64,000 nucleotides of DNA, taken from positions 1 through 64,000 of the forward strand of contig JAWKTX010000016.1 of the NCBI GenBank assembly GCA_041398825.1, read 5' to 3'. The translations under genes were made by a program, and so were the position numbers. Positions 28,755-37,590 of this stretch are shown here, one piece after another (the first letter of the stretch is position 1; each line of letters starts with the position of its first letter). Below the pieces are notes generated by a model. The model saw only the letters and a list, made by a program, of their open reading frames with translations, did no database searches and was not told the DNA's origin. The DNA comes from Planctomycetaceae bacterium. Lineage in GTDB: Bacteria; Planctomycetota; Planctomycetia; Planctomycetales; Planctomycetaceae.

Positions 28755-29624
28755 TCAGCCCCCGCGGCGTTCCCTGTAATCAAGCTGACCATGCCAGCCC
28801 AGCTTTCGATGGAGCGTTCCGTAGTAGCTGTGACCTGGCATGCGGACCAGCTTGAACGTCGGTGAAGCTCGCCGAACGATGATGCGATCGCCCGCAGAAA
28901 TGGGTCGGTGAATCTGACCGTCAATGACCATCATGACTCCGCGCGGCGGGTCGGCGACAGAAAGGACAATCGTGCGATCAGCCGAATCGACAATCGGTCG
29001 GACGGTCAGTGTGTGCGGACAAATCGGCGTGATGGCAAAGACTTCCAGTTCCTGCCGGAGAATTGGTCCACCAGCAGAAAGATTATGAGCCGTCGAACCC
29101 ACCGGTGTACTGACAATGAGACCGTCACAGCTGAATGTCGTGATTTCTTCGGCATCAATTTCAAGATGAATATCCAGCATCTTCAGAGATCCGCCGGACG
29201 TAATTGTGACCTCGTTGAGTCCCAGATCTTTGTGAACGAGACCGTTAGCGCCTCTGTGTTCGCATTCAAACATCAGATGTTCGACAATCGTGTACTGACC
29301 GGATTTCAGAAGAGAGAACCCTTCTCGAAAATCCTCCGGGCTCAGGTCAGTCAGAAAGCCAAGCCGACCAAGATTGACTCCGACAATCGGAATCTGTCGA
29401 GTGCCCAGCTGACGGCAGCCTCGCAGCACTGAACCGTCACCGCCCAGCACGACAACCAGATCCGCGCTTTGTCCCGGGGGAATTTTCTGGTGACGAGAAT
29501 ATGTGCCCACCACCTCGACGCCGCCGACGGAATTGAGAAACGGAATCAGTTCGTCCCACGCATCACGCACTTCCGGCCGTTCACTGCCCGTCAGCACGAT
29601 GAGCTTTAAGGGTGCGTCTGTCAT
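28755..29624 (-). CDS. nadK: NAD kinase
   Basis: NadK phosphorylates NAD to NADP. The 289-residue protein has the GGDGS catalytic motif in LVVVLGGDGSVLRGCRQLG, followed by VNLGRLGFLTDL, NEVTI and TPVGSTAHNLSAGGPI. The ATG at 29624 gives the standard family length. The open frame continues to 29990 but that part is unlike NAD kinase. The gene is divergent from the SDR gene. Confidence 0.95.
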   Translation of the reverse strand: MTDAPLKLIVLTGSERPEVRDAWDELIPFLNSVGGVEVVGTYSRHQKIPPGQSADLVVVLGGDGSVLRGCRQLGTRQIPIVGVNLGRLGFLTDLSPEDFREGFSLLKSGQYTIVEHLMFECEHRGANGLVHKDLGLNEVTITSGGSLKMLDIHLEIDAEEITTFSCDGLIVSTPVGSTAHNLSAGGPILRQELEVFAITPICPHTLTVRPIVDSADRTIVLSVADPPRGVMMVIDGQIHRPISAGDRIIVRRASPTFKLVRMPGHSYYGTLHRKLGWHGQLDYRERRGG

Positions 29625-30016
29625 TATTGTCCTGCGGCTACTGACTGGAGTCGTTAAAAGGGAATCCGGGGCGGATTCATGAATCGGGCGAAACGAATCG
29701 CCTGTGAAAGGGCAGACACGAAAGTCCCGACAGCACATGATCCTGGTGTAGCGGGCACTTTGGCAAGCGAATGAGATTTCTGCATTATTTTTCGATGAAC
29801 GAAGTGGTGCGATGACTGTATTGTCGTACGTTTCGTGAACCAAATCCGCCTGAGCACGGGCGATTTTGAATATCTGGCGTCGACTCCTGTTGCGCAATCT
29901 GCCAAGCTGCGCGGTGAGAATGCTTGTCAGGAAACGCTCTTGTCGCCGAAAGAAATCGTCGACGACCGGAACAACCCACGGTAACCACAAACTGTCGCTG
30001 TCTCAAACCGCAACCT
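29625..30016. other. Divergent intergenic region
   Basis: Holds the promoters of nadK and the SDR gene. I saw no additional gene; frames crossing it are extensions of the two flanking genes. Confidence 0.45.
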
Positions 30017-30886
30017 ATGCCAGACTCTCAATCGACTCTCACCTCGACATCTCCAACTGCCAATCGAGTAGCGATTGTTACCGGGGCATCGGCGGGAATT
30101 GGCCGCGTTATTGGGCAGCGTCTGGCCAGCCAGAACTTCACCGTTGTCCTGGCCGCGCGGTCCGAGGAAAAACTTCGGTCACTCAGGTCCGAGCTGCAGT
30201 CGAAAGGCCAGCACTGCGAATACGTCGTGACAGACGTTTCTGATCCTAATGATCTGGAACGCCTGGTTACAAGAACGCTCGAACAATTCGGCCGCATCGA
30301 TGTCCTGGTCAATAACGCAGGGATCGATTGTTTTTCAGAATTTGCGAAGGTATCCACTGAACAGATTCTTCAGACAATTGAAATCAATCTGACCGGAACC
30401 ATTCTGCTGACAAGGCTGGTGCTGCCGCATATGCAGCAACGTCAGTCAGGATCCATCATCAACATGGCGTCGACAGCAGGTAAGCACGGTCCGGCCTATG
30501 GGGCCGTCTACGCAGCGACAAAAGCCGGACTTGTCGGATTTACTCAGGGCCTGCGCGGGGAATTAAAATCGACGGGTGTCAATGTGACTGCCATCTGTCC
30601 CGGGTTCACACGAGACGGTGGTATTTATGATCGCATTGTCGCGGCCACCAGCAAGCGGACTTCACCGCTGATGGGAAGTACGACCGCCGACAAAGTGGCA
30701 GACGCAGTTCTGAATGCCATTAAAAACGGCCAACCGGAAATCATCGTAAACTGGCCGCCAATGCGTCCCATATTTGCACTCCGTGAAATGTTTCCCCGAC
30801 TGGGTGAATATCTGATTCTGGCGGCCTCGCGAAGGTTTCTGCGAAGAGCCGCGATGATGCACGCCAATGATCAATTGAAGGAGTGA
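30017..30886 (+). CDS. Short-chain dehydrogenase/reductase
   Basis: A 289-residue classical SDR. The cofactor motif is VTGASAGIG, then NNAG, the catalytic Ser in NMAST and the catalytic pair in YAATK. An Arg soon after the Gly motif (AARSEEK) suggests NADP preference. The C-terminal 40 residues (PMRPIFALREMFPRL ...) contain a hydrophobic patch and may touch the membrane. The start MPDSQS at 30017 is chosen over a longer frame because the extension is not SDR-like. The substrate is unknown. Confidence 0.88.
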   Translation: MPDSQSTLTSTSPTANRVAIVTGASAGIGRVIGQRLASQNFTVVLAARSEEKLRSLRSELQSKGQHCEYVVTDVSDPNDLERLVTRTLEQFGRIDVLVNNAGIDCFSEFAKVSTEQILQTIEINLTGTILLTRLVLPHMQQRQSGSIINMASTAGKHGPAYGAVYAATKAGLVGFTQGLRGELKSTGVNVTAICPGFTRDGGIYDRIVAATSKRTSPLMGSTTADKVADAVLNAIKNGQPEIIVNWPPMRPIFALREMFPRLGEYLILAASRRFLRRAAMMHANDQLKE

Positions 30887-31128
30887 CGCCCGTCACGACC
30901 GTTACACAATGAGTGTTTCAGAGTGAATGTGAGTCAGGATTCCGGGCAGCTCTACAACCAATCGCACGGCCATGGCTCGGTCTGGCTGATCACAAACCGG
31001 ATGCAACACATTCCTGTTCGGGTTTCGCGATGTCAGATCCAGCCAAAGCAGGTCGCTGTATTTGAGGCATACCGCGGAGCCTTTCGTTTTCGTCCGGCAT
31101 GGAATCCGTCGACAAACCACCAGGCAAA

Positions 31129-31617
31129 TTACAGCATGGGAATTGCTGCCTGCAAATGTCTGGTGACAACGGACGATTGCGGCCCGGTGGCTGTCATGTG
31201 AAATCGACGAGAATGTTCGCCCGTTTGTTCAATCGTAACATCCAGACGATCGGCCGGCAGAACCTCAGCAATTCGGTCGGCCCATTCAACCAGACAAAGA
31301 GATTCGCCGTTGTTCAGAAAATCATCGCCACCGATCGCCAGAAACTCGTCAACGTCGGCCAGACGATAGGTATCAAAATGGGCAACAGGAATTCGGCCCC
31401 CCGAATACAACTGCAACAGTACAAAGGTGGGACTGTTGACCTGATCAGTATCGATTTCAAGGGCAGCGCAAAGAGCACGCACAAATCGCGTCTTACCCGA
31501 ACCCAATTGACCGTTCAGAGCAATCATGTGTTGCGATGTCAGCACGCCTGCCATCTGCTGGGCGAGCTTATCGGTGTCAGATTCACAATGGCTGTCAAAG
31601 AGTATGGATTCGGACAT
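31129..31617 (-). CDS. tsaE: tRNA threonylcarbamoyladenosine biosynthesis ATPase TsaE
   Basis: TsaE is the ATPase partner of TsaB/TsaD in making t6A37 on ANN-reading tRNAs. The 162-residue protein has Walker A LNGQLGSGKTRFVRAL, the SPTF switch segment and HFDTYRL, then LVEWADRI. The ATG at 31617 gives the family length; frames extending to 31848 look non-coding. It stands alone, convergent with the SDR gene. Confidence 0.93.
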   Translation of the reverse strand: MSESILFDSHCESDTDKLAQQMAGVLTSQHMIALNGQLGSGKTRFVRALCAALEIDTDQVNSPTFVLLQLYSGGRIPVAHFDTYRLADVDEFLAIGGDDFLNNGESLCLVEWADRIAEVLPADRLDVTIEQTGEHSRRFHMTATGPQSSVVTRHLQAAIPML

Positions 31618-31851
31618 GCAGAGACACTCTTCAGGCGGATTCATCAGTATCGCAGGCGTGAGACGGAGCCTGGATTCGAACGCTGCAGTTTGGAGAATCA
31701 CCACTCGAATTGATAGCATACCGAAAAGGTTTGATCGTATTCTCTGCAAACGCAGTTGCCCGTGAATGCACCTGAGACCCTGCGTGCCGGAGTTCTGCGA
31801 CCTGCAACTATGCGACGTCTGTTGTGTGCAACAACTGAGATCACTCAATCG

Positions 31852-32631
31852 ATGATGGGCTTCCCCGACATCAACAGCGACGTTCGCGAGAACCCGTATT
31901 CGCCGCCCGGTGTTCGGCTCGAACCATTCGGGGCATCCGAATTGCAGGACATAGGATTTGCGATTGATGGAAAGGCGATTATTGGCGGTAGCGTCATCAC
32001 ACTGCCGCCGATCTGCATCGTCTCCGGGGCCGAGGTAAACCTGTCCCGGAACAAGCGGCAGATCAGCCTGAACAGCGTGTTCGCCGTGCCGGCATTTCGC
32101 TACATCTACATTGGGTGGGTCGGACTCATGGCTGTGTCAGACATAGCGGATTCGTCAATGCAGATACCCCGCACCGCGTTGACACTTGCTGACGTAATCA
32201 GGTGGTCCCTGTATGTGTTGGCGATGATCATGATCCTGATCATGGTCTTCGCCAGACAGCATCGTGCAACCGTCACCTGGTATGTCTCTCGCATTGCGAA
32301 GAAACAGGATTTTCGAAAACGGATCCTGTGTCACACGTCGGCAATTACATTTGCCGTTTCTGTGGTAGCAATTCTTTTGGGGGAATTTCGGGCGATGACA
32401 GGCGGGGCATTCGGTTGCCTGGCCAGTGCCTTCATCATCTACAGAAATTTAAGAAAGCCGACAGCACCGACAATTGTGAATTGGGAGGATGGCATATTCA
32501 AACTCGAAGGATTTTCAGACACATTTCTGCTGAAAGCATCACCGCATGCCGGGCTTGTACTTCCTTCAGGTCCCCTGCCCGGGGAAATCATTGACTACTG
32601 TTCATCCGGAAACGGGACAGCCGCCTCCTGA
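31852..32631 (+). CDS. Four-helix membrane protein of unknown function
   Basis: A 259-residue protein starting MMGFPDINSDVRENPYSPP. Residues 1-70 are soluble. Helices follow near 78-95, 115-137, 160-180 and 185-200, then a soluble C-terminus of about 55 residues ending NWEDGIFKLEGF.... The DNPYSPP-like N-terminus is a pattern I associate with planctomycete membrane proteins, from memory only. Its last 37 bases overlap the convergent TPR lipoprotein gene. Confidence 0.7.
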   Translation: MMGFPDINSDVRENPYSPPGVRLEPFGASELQDIGFAIDGKAIIGGSVITLPPICIVSGAEVNLSRNKRQISLNSVFAVPAFRYIYIGWVGLMAVSDIADSSMQIPRTALTLADVIRWSLYVLAMIMILIMVFARQHRATVTWYVSRIAKKQDFRKRILCHTSAITFAVSVVAILLGEFRAMTGGAFGCLASAFIIYRNLRKPTAPTIVNWEDGIFKLEGFSDTFLLKASPHAGLVLPSGPLPGEIIDYCSSGNGTAAS

Positions 32632-34034
32632 GTTTCTGGTTTTAACTGGCCTGCCAGGGCGTCACGAATTTCGCGAGCTTTCGCCCGATCTGCCTGAGCA
32701 TTGGCTGTTTCACCAGCCTCCTGCAGCTTCGCAGCCCGAAGTTCGTAGGCTTCTGCGACACGATCGTCAAAACGGCGAGCGGCCTCGAAATCCTCTATCG
32801 CCTGATCGTAATTCTCCATCGCGAACCAGACGTCACCCCGAACAGAATATGCATTGCGTCCCAGAAGAGTGTCCTGGCCGCCGTTGCTGACCAGCGCTTC
32901 TTCGCTGTCCGCCATGGCTTTCTTCATGTCGCCGGTTTTCATCCACGCTTCCGCACGACCGGCAAGGGCCAGACAGTTGCCGGGACTTACAAGAATTGCT
33001 CGAGTGTAGTCCTGAATAGCAGCGCCATACTGTTGGCCATTCATCAGATGTTGAGCTCTGCGAATCCACGCCTCCGGCTTGCGGGCGTTTGCCGCAGCGT
33101 CACGGGAAAGTTCGTTCAGTTCCGTGAGCCATTCGACCTGCTGAGCATCCTTCTGGGCGTCTTCGAAACGGCCAAGTTTGGTTAATGCTGCGTAACGATG
33201 GCTCAGCCACCTTGAATCCATTGGTTCCAGCTCAATCAGGCGCGTGAAAGCTTTTTCCGCTTCGTCAAACTTTTCCATCTTCAGGCAGATGAGTCCGCAG
33301 TTATTCCACGCGGTCGGATATTTGTCATCCAGCTGGATCGCTTGCTTCACATCCGCCAGCGCGTCTTCGTATTGCTCCAGCTTCATGCGAGCAAATCCGC
33401 GATTGTTCCAGCCGTCAACGTACGTGGAGTCGACTTCAATAGCCTTCGTGAAATCCAGCAACGCAGACTTGTGGTCGTTCTGTGCCAGTGCCACCAGCCC
33501 TTTGTTGTTCCATGCCGCCGCCATTTGCGGATTCAGACTGACGGCAGTCTCAAAATCCTGATTCGCCTCAGCCATCAGCCCCTGTGACATCAGAAAGTAG
33601 CCCCGAAAGTTATACAGGTCGGCATTCTTCGGATTCAGACGAACTGCTGTGCTGAAGTCAGCCCGTGCGTTGGCCATTTCGCCCTGAAGCACGTAAACAT
33701 CGGCTCGCATTCGGAACAGATTCGCATCGTCCGGCTGAATACCAATTGCCTGACTCAACGATTCAATCGCAATGCTGTTCTTGCGCGCCGTGACCGCTGC
33801 ACTTGCTTTCTGGATCAACTGCTTAACCGCTTCCGCGTGCAACTCTCTGGTAGCCTCGCTTCCGGAAAGCGATGCGCCGTCTTGCGCTGGTGATTTCGCC
33901 ACATCTGATGGAGCAGAACTCGACGGATTGTTGATGGACAACGGGATGCCCGCAGAAGGTTCAGAAGGCTGTGAATTCGACCCACAACCCGTCAAGGACA
34001 ACATCAAACCGGCAGACAAGACTATCCTGCGCAT
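32595..34034 (-). CDS. TPR-repeat lipoprotein
   Basis: A 479-residue protein with a lipoprotein signal ending LSLTGC, so Cys17 would be lipidated. A Ser/Pro linker follows, then about ten tetratricopeptide repeats. Examples are AAAWNNKGLVALAQNDHKSA and YPTAWNNCGLICLKMEKFDE. TPR arrays bind partner proteins or peptides; the partner here is unknown. It would face the periplasm. Confidence 0.9.
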   Translation of the reverse strand: MRRIVLSAGLMLSLTGCGSNSQPSEPSAGIPLSINNPSSSAPSDVAKSPAQDGASLSGSEATRELHAEAVKQLIQKASAAVTARKNSIAIESLSQAIGIQPDDANLFRMRADVYVLQGEMANARADFSTAVRLNPKNADLYNFRGYFLMSQGLMAEANQDFETAVSLNPQMAAAWNNKGLVALAQNDHKSALLDFTKAIEVDSTYVDGWNNRGFARMKLEQYEDALADVKQAIQLDDKYPTAWNNCGLICLKMEKFDEAEKAFTRLIELEPMDSRWLSHRYAALTKLGRFEDAQKDAQQVEWLTELNELSRDAAANARKPEAWIRRAQHLMNGQQYGAAIQDYTRAILVSPGNCLALAGRAEAWMKTGDMKKAMADSEEALVSNGGQDTLLGRNAYSVRGDVWFAMENYDQAIEDFEAARRFDDRVAEAYELRAAKLQEAGETANAQADRAKAREIRDALAGQLKPETQEAAVPFPDEQ

Positions 34035-34081
34035 TTCAGTGGCTCCATCCGTGGACCAGTTACGTTGGCAATGCCAGGCTT

Positions 34082-34330
34082 TTAACCCAGTTCATTAATG
34101 AGTGTCAATGTCGACTTCGCAATGCCCGCCTTTAACACCGCCCCGACAGACGCATGGTTCGCCTCACCAGACGGTGAACCCAACGAACCGCACGCAGTCA
34201 ACACTCCGCAACTAAGCCACGACCTCTGCAAGTCGTCTGGGGAAACTGGTTTGACGTTCTGACATAACGCATCAGCAGACGCCAAAGCACTTCCGCTGCA
34301 GGGCAACGAAAGTTCCTCGTCTGCCACCAT
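34082..34330 (-). CDS. Possible 82-residue hypothetical protein
   Basis: An ATG frame preceded by AGGAAGG at good spacing, lying between the DUF1573 gene end and the TPR lipoprotein start on the same strand. It encodes a protein with four Cys (LPCSG, ALCQN, LSCG, TACGS) and no recognised domain. Its codon use leans to TTG and GCG, unlike the CTG-rich neighbours, which counts against it. Confidence 0.33.
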   Translation of the reverse strand: MVADEELSLPCSGSALASADALCQNVKPVSPDDLQRSWLSCGVLTACGSLGSPSGEANHASVGAVLKAGIAKSTLTLINELG

Positions 34331-34438
34331 GGCCTTCCTGACTGCACATGAAGTTCGCCAGGGAACCGGGAGAGGGCGATAACCCACCACACACAGCGAA
34401 GCTCGGCATTCCCTGGAATTTTGGTCTTCCAGAATTAG

Positions 34439-35554
34439 TCATGGCCAGACGATCTGCACTGGTATGGTGACCATGTCATTGCCATCGTTGGCATGAACAG
34501 TGACGACGCCATCTTCAATTCTTGCCAAGGGCAACTGGCTGAACGTGAGCTTCAGCCGAAGCTGCTGAAGATCGTCTCTGGCAATTTCAACATTTTCAAA
34601 TTCGACATCAAGCTCCAGCGGGAAGGTATCAATATGACTGATCTTCCAGGCTTTTGGCAACGTGCATTCAACCGTCGCTGCCACCGACATGTTTTTCATG
34701 GCTGGCAGCCGAAAATGCTCCGGTTGCACTGCGACCAGTTCATCAGCATCTCGATCCGGACCGCGGGCCAGGACCGGAATGTGAAGATACGGCGTCGCTT
34801 CATCAGTCGTCGTGACCTGCACAATACCACGCTGGATTCCACGAGGCAGTTTTTCAGAGATCGTGATCCCGATCGTTGTTCGACTTCCGTTTTCATCGCG
34901 CTGACGATCGATCACCCTTGGCGTAAACAATGGTGTCGAACTCATGACTTCCTCAACGCGGAAGGGAGCTTCCGTCAAATCTGAAACCACGACGTTGTGT
35001 TCGACAGTATGGCTGGATTGCCCAATGACATACAGCGCCTTGGGCTCAATCTGGATTGTCTTCTTCGGCAGCACCAGCTTCAGCGTCAACGTGGTGGCCC
35101 GAGGTTTTGGATCATTAAAATGAACTGTCACGGTGTACTCATGAAATCCTGGTGCTTCCGTCGCCGTTTTTACAGGCAGAGTCAACCTGCCTGATTCCCC
35201 TGGTGCGACACTGTGGCTGCTGATTCGCGGTTTCAGGCATCCGCAGCTCGGCTGCATGTCCGTGATTTCGACTGGCGAATTGCCCACATTTCGAAACAGG
35301 AAAGTGGCATTGATCTCCGGCTGCTGGGGAACCGGGTCGTTGCCAAAATGCATGAGGTACTCGCTGAAGACCAGGCTGGCTCGATCACCGGAGACAGTCA
35401 ATGGCGGATATTCACCACGAGAAGCAACTGTGGCAATAAGCATCGGAGTCACCGCAAGCAGGACCCCCGAAAGGGTCCACCGGCCGGACGAAGCATCGGC
35501 GCGACTTTCAACCTTTTCCTCAGCAGACATGCCCTGTCGCATCGAACTCGTCAC
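34439..35554 (-). CDS. DUF1573 (HYDIN/ASH-like) exported protein
   Basis: A 371-residue protein with an N-terminal hydrophobic segment (LSGVLLAVTPMLIATVAS, about 29-46) that acts as anchor or signal. It has a DUF1573 Ig-like domain with the typical TDMQPSCGCLKPRISS near residue 100, then a second beta-rich half. DUF1573 domains belong to the ASH/HYDIN superfamily and occur in Bacteroidetes and planctomycete envelope proteins without a known reaction. It may be co-transcribed with the TPR gene, but the 404-base gap weakens this. Confidence 0.85.
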   Translation of the reverse strand: MTSSMRQGMSAEEKVESRADASSGRWTLSGVLLAVTPMLIATVASRGEYPPLTVSGDRASLVFSEYLMHFGNDPVPQQPEINATFLFRNVGNSPVEITDMQPSCGCLKPRISSHSVAPGESGRLTLPVKTATEAPGFHEYTVTVHFNDPKPRATTLTLKLVLPKKTIQIEPKALYVIGQSSHTVEHNVVVSDLTEAPFRVEEVMSSTPLFTPRVIDRQRDENGSRTTIGITISEKLPRGIQRGIVQVTTTDEATPYLHIPVLARGPDRDADELVAVQPEHFRLPAMKNMSVAATVECTLPKAWKISHIDTFPLELDVEFENVEIARDDLQQLRLKLTFSQLPLARIEDGVVTVHANDGNDMVTIPVQIVWP

Positions 35555-36080
35555 TCCATCTCTGGTTCATTACGAAACTGCCGCCGTGATTAAATCTGTC
35601 GGAGTCATTTCCGGTCCACGAAGTTGGTGACCCGTCAGCTCACGGTCGCCCTGAGAATCTCTTTTACCCAGAGCGGAGTATACCCAAATCGGCCGCTCGG
35701 CCGCAGCCCCGGGTTAATTCCCCGCGAACCAACTGCAGCCCAACAGAAAAACTGACACCGCGCCAACAAACAGACAAACCCGAGAGAACACGGCCCACAA
35801 ACCACAGCATGAACATGAACAGATGCCTGATTTTCATACTGCCCAAAAAACAGGCAACGGCAGCATGCTGCATTTAGAGGCAGTAATGCCTGAAACACTC
35901 AGGATTGGGGTTGCAAGGATTCTGTCGGGTGTTATCGTTATGACGTCGCAGTCAAAGTGATGTCAGGCGGTTTCTGCCGATGGCATCCTTCAAGCGGCAG
36001 CAAGTGCTGGTCTTATTCATGTGGATAGGACTGTTTCGGAGCAAGGATGGCCGATGGCTCAGTTGCAGGGAGAGAATGGC
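35555..36080. other. Divergent intergenic region
   Basis: Separates DUF1573 (leftward) from csrA (rightward). It contains the 12-base palindrome GCAGCATGCTGC near 35860. A minus-strand frame (35664-35837) would encode 57 residues with a signal-like start but lacks a ribosome binding site. The csrA promoter should lie near 35950-36020. Confidence 0.4.
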
Positions 36081-36287
36081 GTGCTGGTACTTTCACGAAA
36101 AACGAGTGAGCGAATTCTGATTGGTGACGACATTGCAATTACTGTCGTGCGAATCGGACCGAATTCTGTTCGGATCGGAATTGAAGCGCCAAAGACGATG
36201 AATATCGTTCGAGAAGAGCTGTGTGACTTCAGCGGTCGGGGCACGAGCGTCGTGGCCACGGATGCAGTCGTCGCTCCCACAACCTGA
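36081..36287 (+). CDS. csrA: Carbon storage regulator CsrA
   Basis: CsrA binds GGA motifs in mRNA leaders and controls translation and stability. Starting at the GTG at 36081 gives the canonical opening (M)LVLSRKTSERILIGDD and a 68-residue protein with IRIGIEAP-type and REEL segments. GGGAGAG lies six bases upstream of this GTG. An in-frame ATG at 36054 also has AAGGA upstream and would add nine residues, so a longer isoform is possible. The C-terminal tail after REEL is short and Thr/Val-rich. No flagellar genes are adjacent. Confidence 0.92.
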   Translation: MLVLSRKTSERILIGDDIAITVVRIGPNSVRIGIEAPKTMNIVREELCDFSGRGTSVVATDAVVAPTT

Positions 36288-36345
36288 GCAAGTTTCTCCG
36301 GGGAGGATGTCCTGCCGGGCCCTCCGGGAAATCAGAATTGATTAC

Positions 36346-36373
36346 AGGCCGAACAGAAATGTTCGGCCTTTTT
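36346..36373 (+). terminator. Strong rho-independent terminator after csrA
   Basis: A perfect 10-bp stem AGGCCGAACA/TGTTCGGCCT around the loop GAAA, running straight into five Ts. It lies 58 bases after the csrA stop. Confidence 0.9.
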
Positions 36374-36684
36374 CATGCGCCAGGTGCCGACGGCCCCTCA
36401 GTATGTCTGAATTCTGAATTTCGCGTCACGAAAGGCCGCCCCGCCCGGTGGCCGCCGTCTGCCACGCCCGAAAGTGGTCTTTCCGAGTGTTTCAGGTCCA
36501 GGTTACAATCCAGCAGATCGCCGCAGATCCTGTGGTCGATCTTCCCTTCCTGCCTGTTCCCGCCTCTCGCCAGCTCTGGCCCCCTGCCCAAATCCACTCC
36601 CCTCAACTTCCTTCACTTCCACTCAACAACCTCCCAGATCCCTGTCGCTCAACGCCCCCTACCACTTTCACGAAACAACCGGTC
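36374..36684. other. Pyrimidine-rich leader before rsmH
   Basis: About 310 bases, the right half very rich in C and T. It should contain the rsmH promoter. No mraZ gene and no GTGGG repeat block typical of an MraZ operator were seen. The frame is open upstream of rsmH but encodes only Pro-rich, non-conserved sequence. Confidence 0.5.
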
Positions 36685-37590
36685 ATGGTTTCGGGACAAA
36701 AGTCGGTCCACATCCCAGTCATGCCCCGCGAGGTGCTGCATCAGCTGCAGCTCTCGCCCGGGCTGTCGGTCCTTGACGGAACGGCTGGCGGTGGTGGACA
36801 CAGCGCTTTAATTCTAAAACACATCTCACCCGGTGGCCGGCTGGTATCCATCGATCGCGACGCAACGATGCTGGAACTGGCAGCGGAAAGACTGCGGAAC
36901 GAGTTTCCGACACAGTCGAACTACCAGCTCTATCACGGCAGCTACACCCGGGCGGCGGAGTTTCTGTCCGCGGCTGGTCTGGAGCATGCCGATCGAGTGC
37001 TGCTTGATCTGGGACTGTCTTCGGATCAGCTTGCCGATCGGGAACGTGGATTCGGATTCGATGCAGGTGGCCCCCTGGACATGCGATTCCATGCCGCCGG
37101 GACACCCACAGCAGCAACACTTCTTCGAATCTCATCGGAAGCGGAGCTGGTTCGAATGATGGAAGATTATGGCGACGAACCTTCCGCGAAGAAGATTGCT
37201 GCCGAAATCATCCAGCGGCGTTCCCGCGGACAATCCATCGAAACAACAGCGCAGCTCGAAGACTGCGTTCAGGCCGCAACGGGCCAGCGACGTGGTGCGG
37301 GAAGAAACCCTGCAACTAGAGTCTTTCAGGCCCTTCGTATCGCAACGAACAACGAACTGCAGCACGTCGAGCAAATGATGACAGAAGTGCTGCCTCGAAT
37401 ATTAAAGACGGGCGGCATCGCCGTCATTCTTACGTTCCACTCACTCGAAGATCGCATCGTCAAGAACGCATGCAAAGGACACCAGGGATGGCAAGTTCTG
37501 ACAAAAACTCCGCTGGAACCAACCCCGGCCGAAGTACGACTGAATCCACGCAGTCGCTCAACAAAACTTCGAGCAGTCCGGAAGCTGTAG
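36685..37590 (+). CDS. rsmH: 16S rRNA (cytosine-1402-N4)-methyltransferase RsmH
   Basis: RsmH (MraW) methylates N4 of C1402 in the decoding centre. The 301-residue protein has HIPVMPREVL, the SAM-binding motif LDGTAGGGGHSALIL, DLGLSSDQLADRERGFGF and a closing ILTFHSLEDRIVKN. The ATG at 36685 gives the standard length. The next gene starts inside it and overlaps by 103 bases in another frame. Confidence 0.95.
   Translation: MVSGQKSVHIPVMPREVLHQLQLSPGLSVLDGTAGGGGHSALILKHISPGGRLVSIDRDATMLELAAERLRNEFPTQSNYQLYHGSYTRAAEFLSAAGLEHADRVLLDLGLSSDQLADRERGFGFDAGGPLDMRFHAAGTPTAATLLRISSEAELVRMMEDYGDEPSAKKIAAEIIQRRSRGQSIETTAQLEDCVQAATGQRRGAGRNPATRVFQALRIATNNELQHVEQMMTEVLPRILKTGGIAVILTFHSLEDRIVKNACKGHQGWQVLTKTPLEPTPAEVRLNPRSRSTKLRAVRKL

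Noticed and set aside
28755..29990. N-terminally extended NAD kinase
   Set aside because: The residues before the ATG at 29624 are not NAD-kinase-like and exceed the family length.
31640..31720. tRNA-like TTCGAATCC on the minus strand before tsaE
   Set aside because: The flanking bases do not form a T-stem, and no acceptor or anticodon arm is found.
35664..35837. 57-codon frame with signal-like start
   Set aside because: No ribosome binding site and Arg/Cys-rich after the hydrophobic part.
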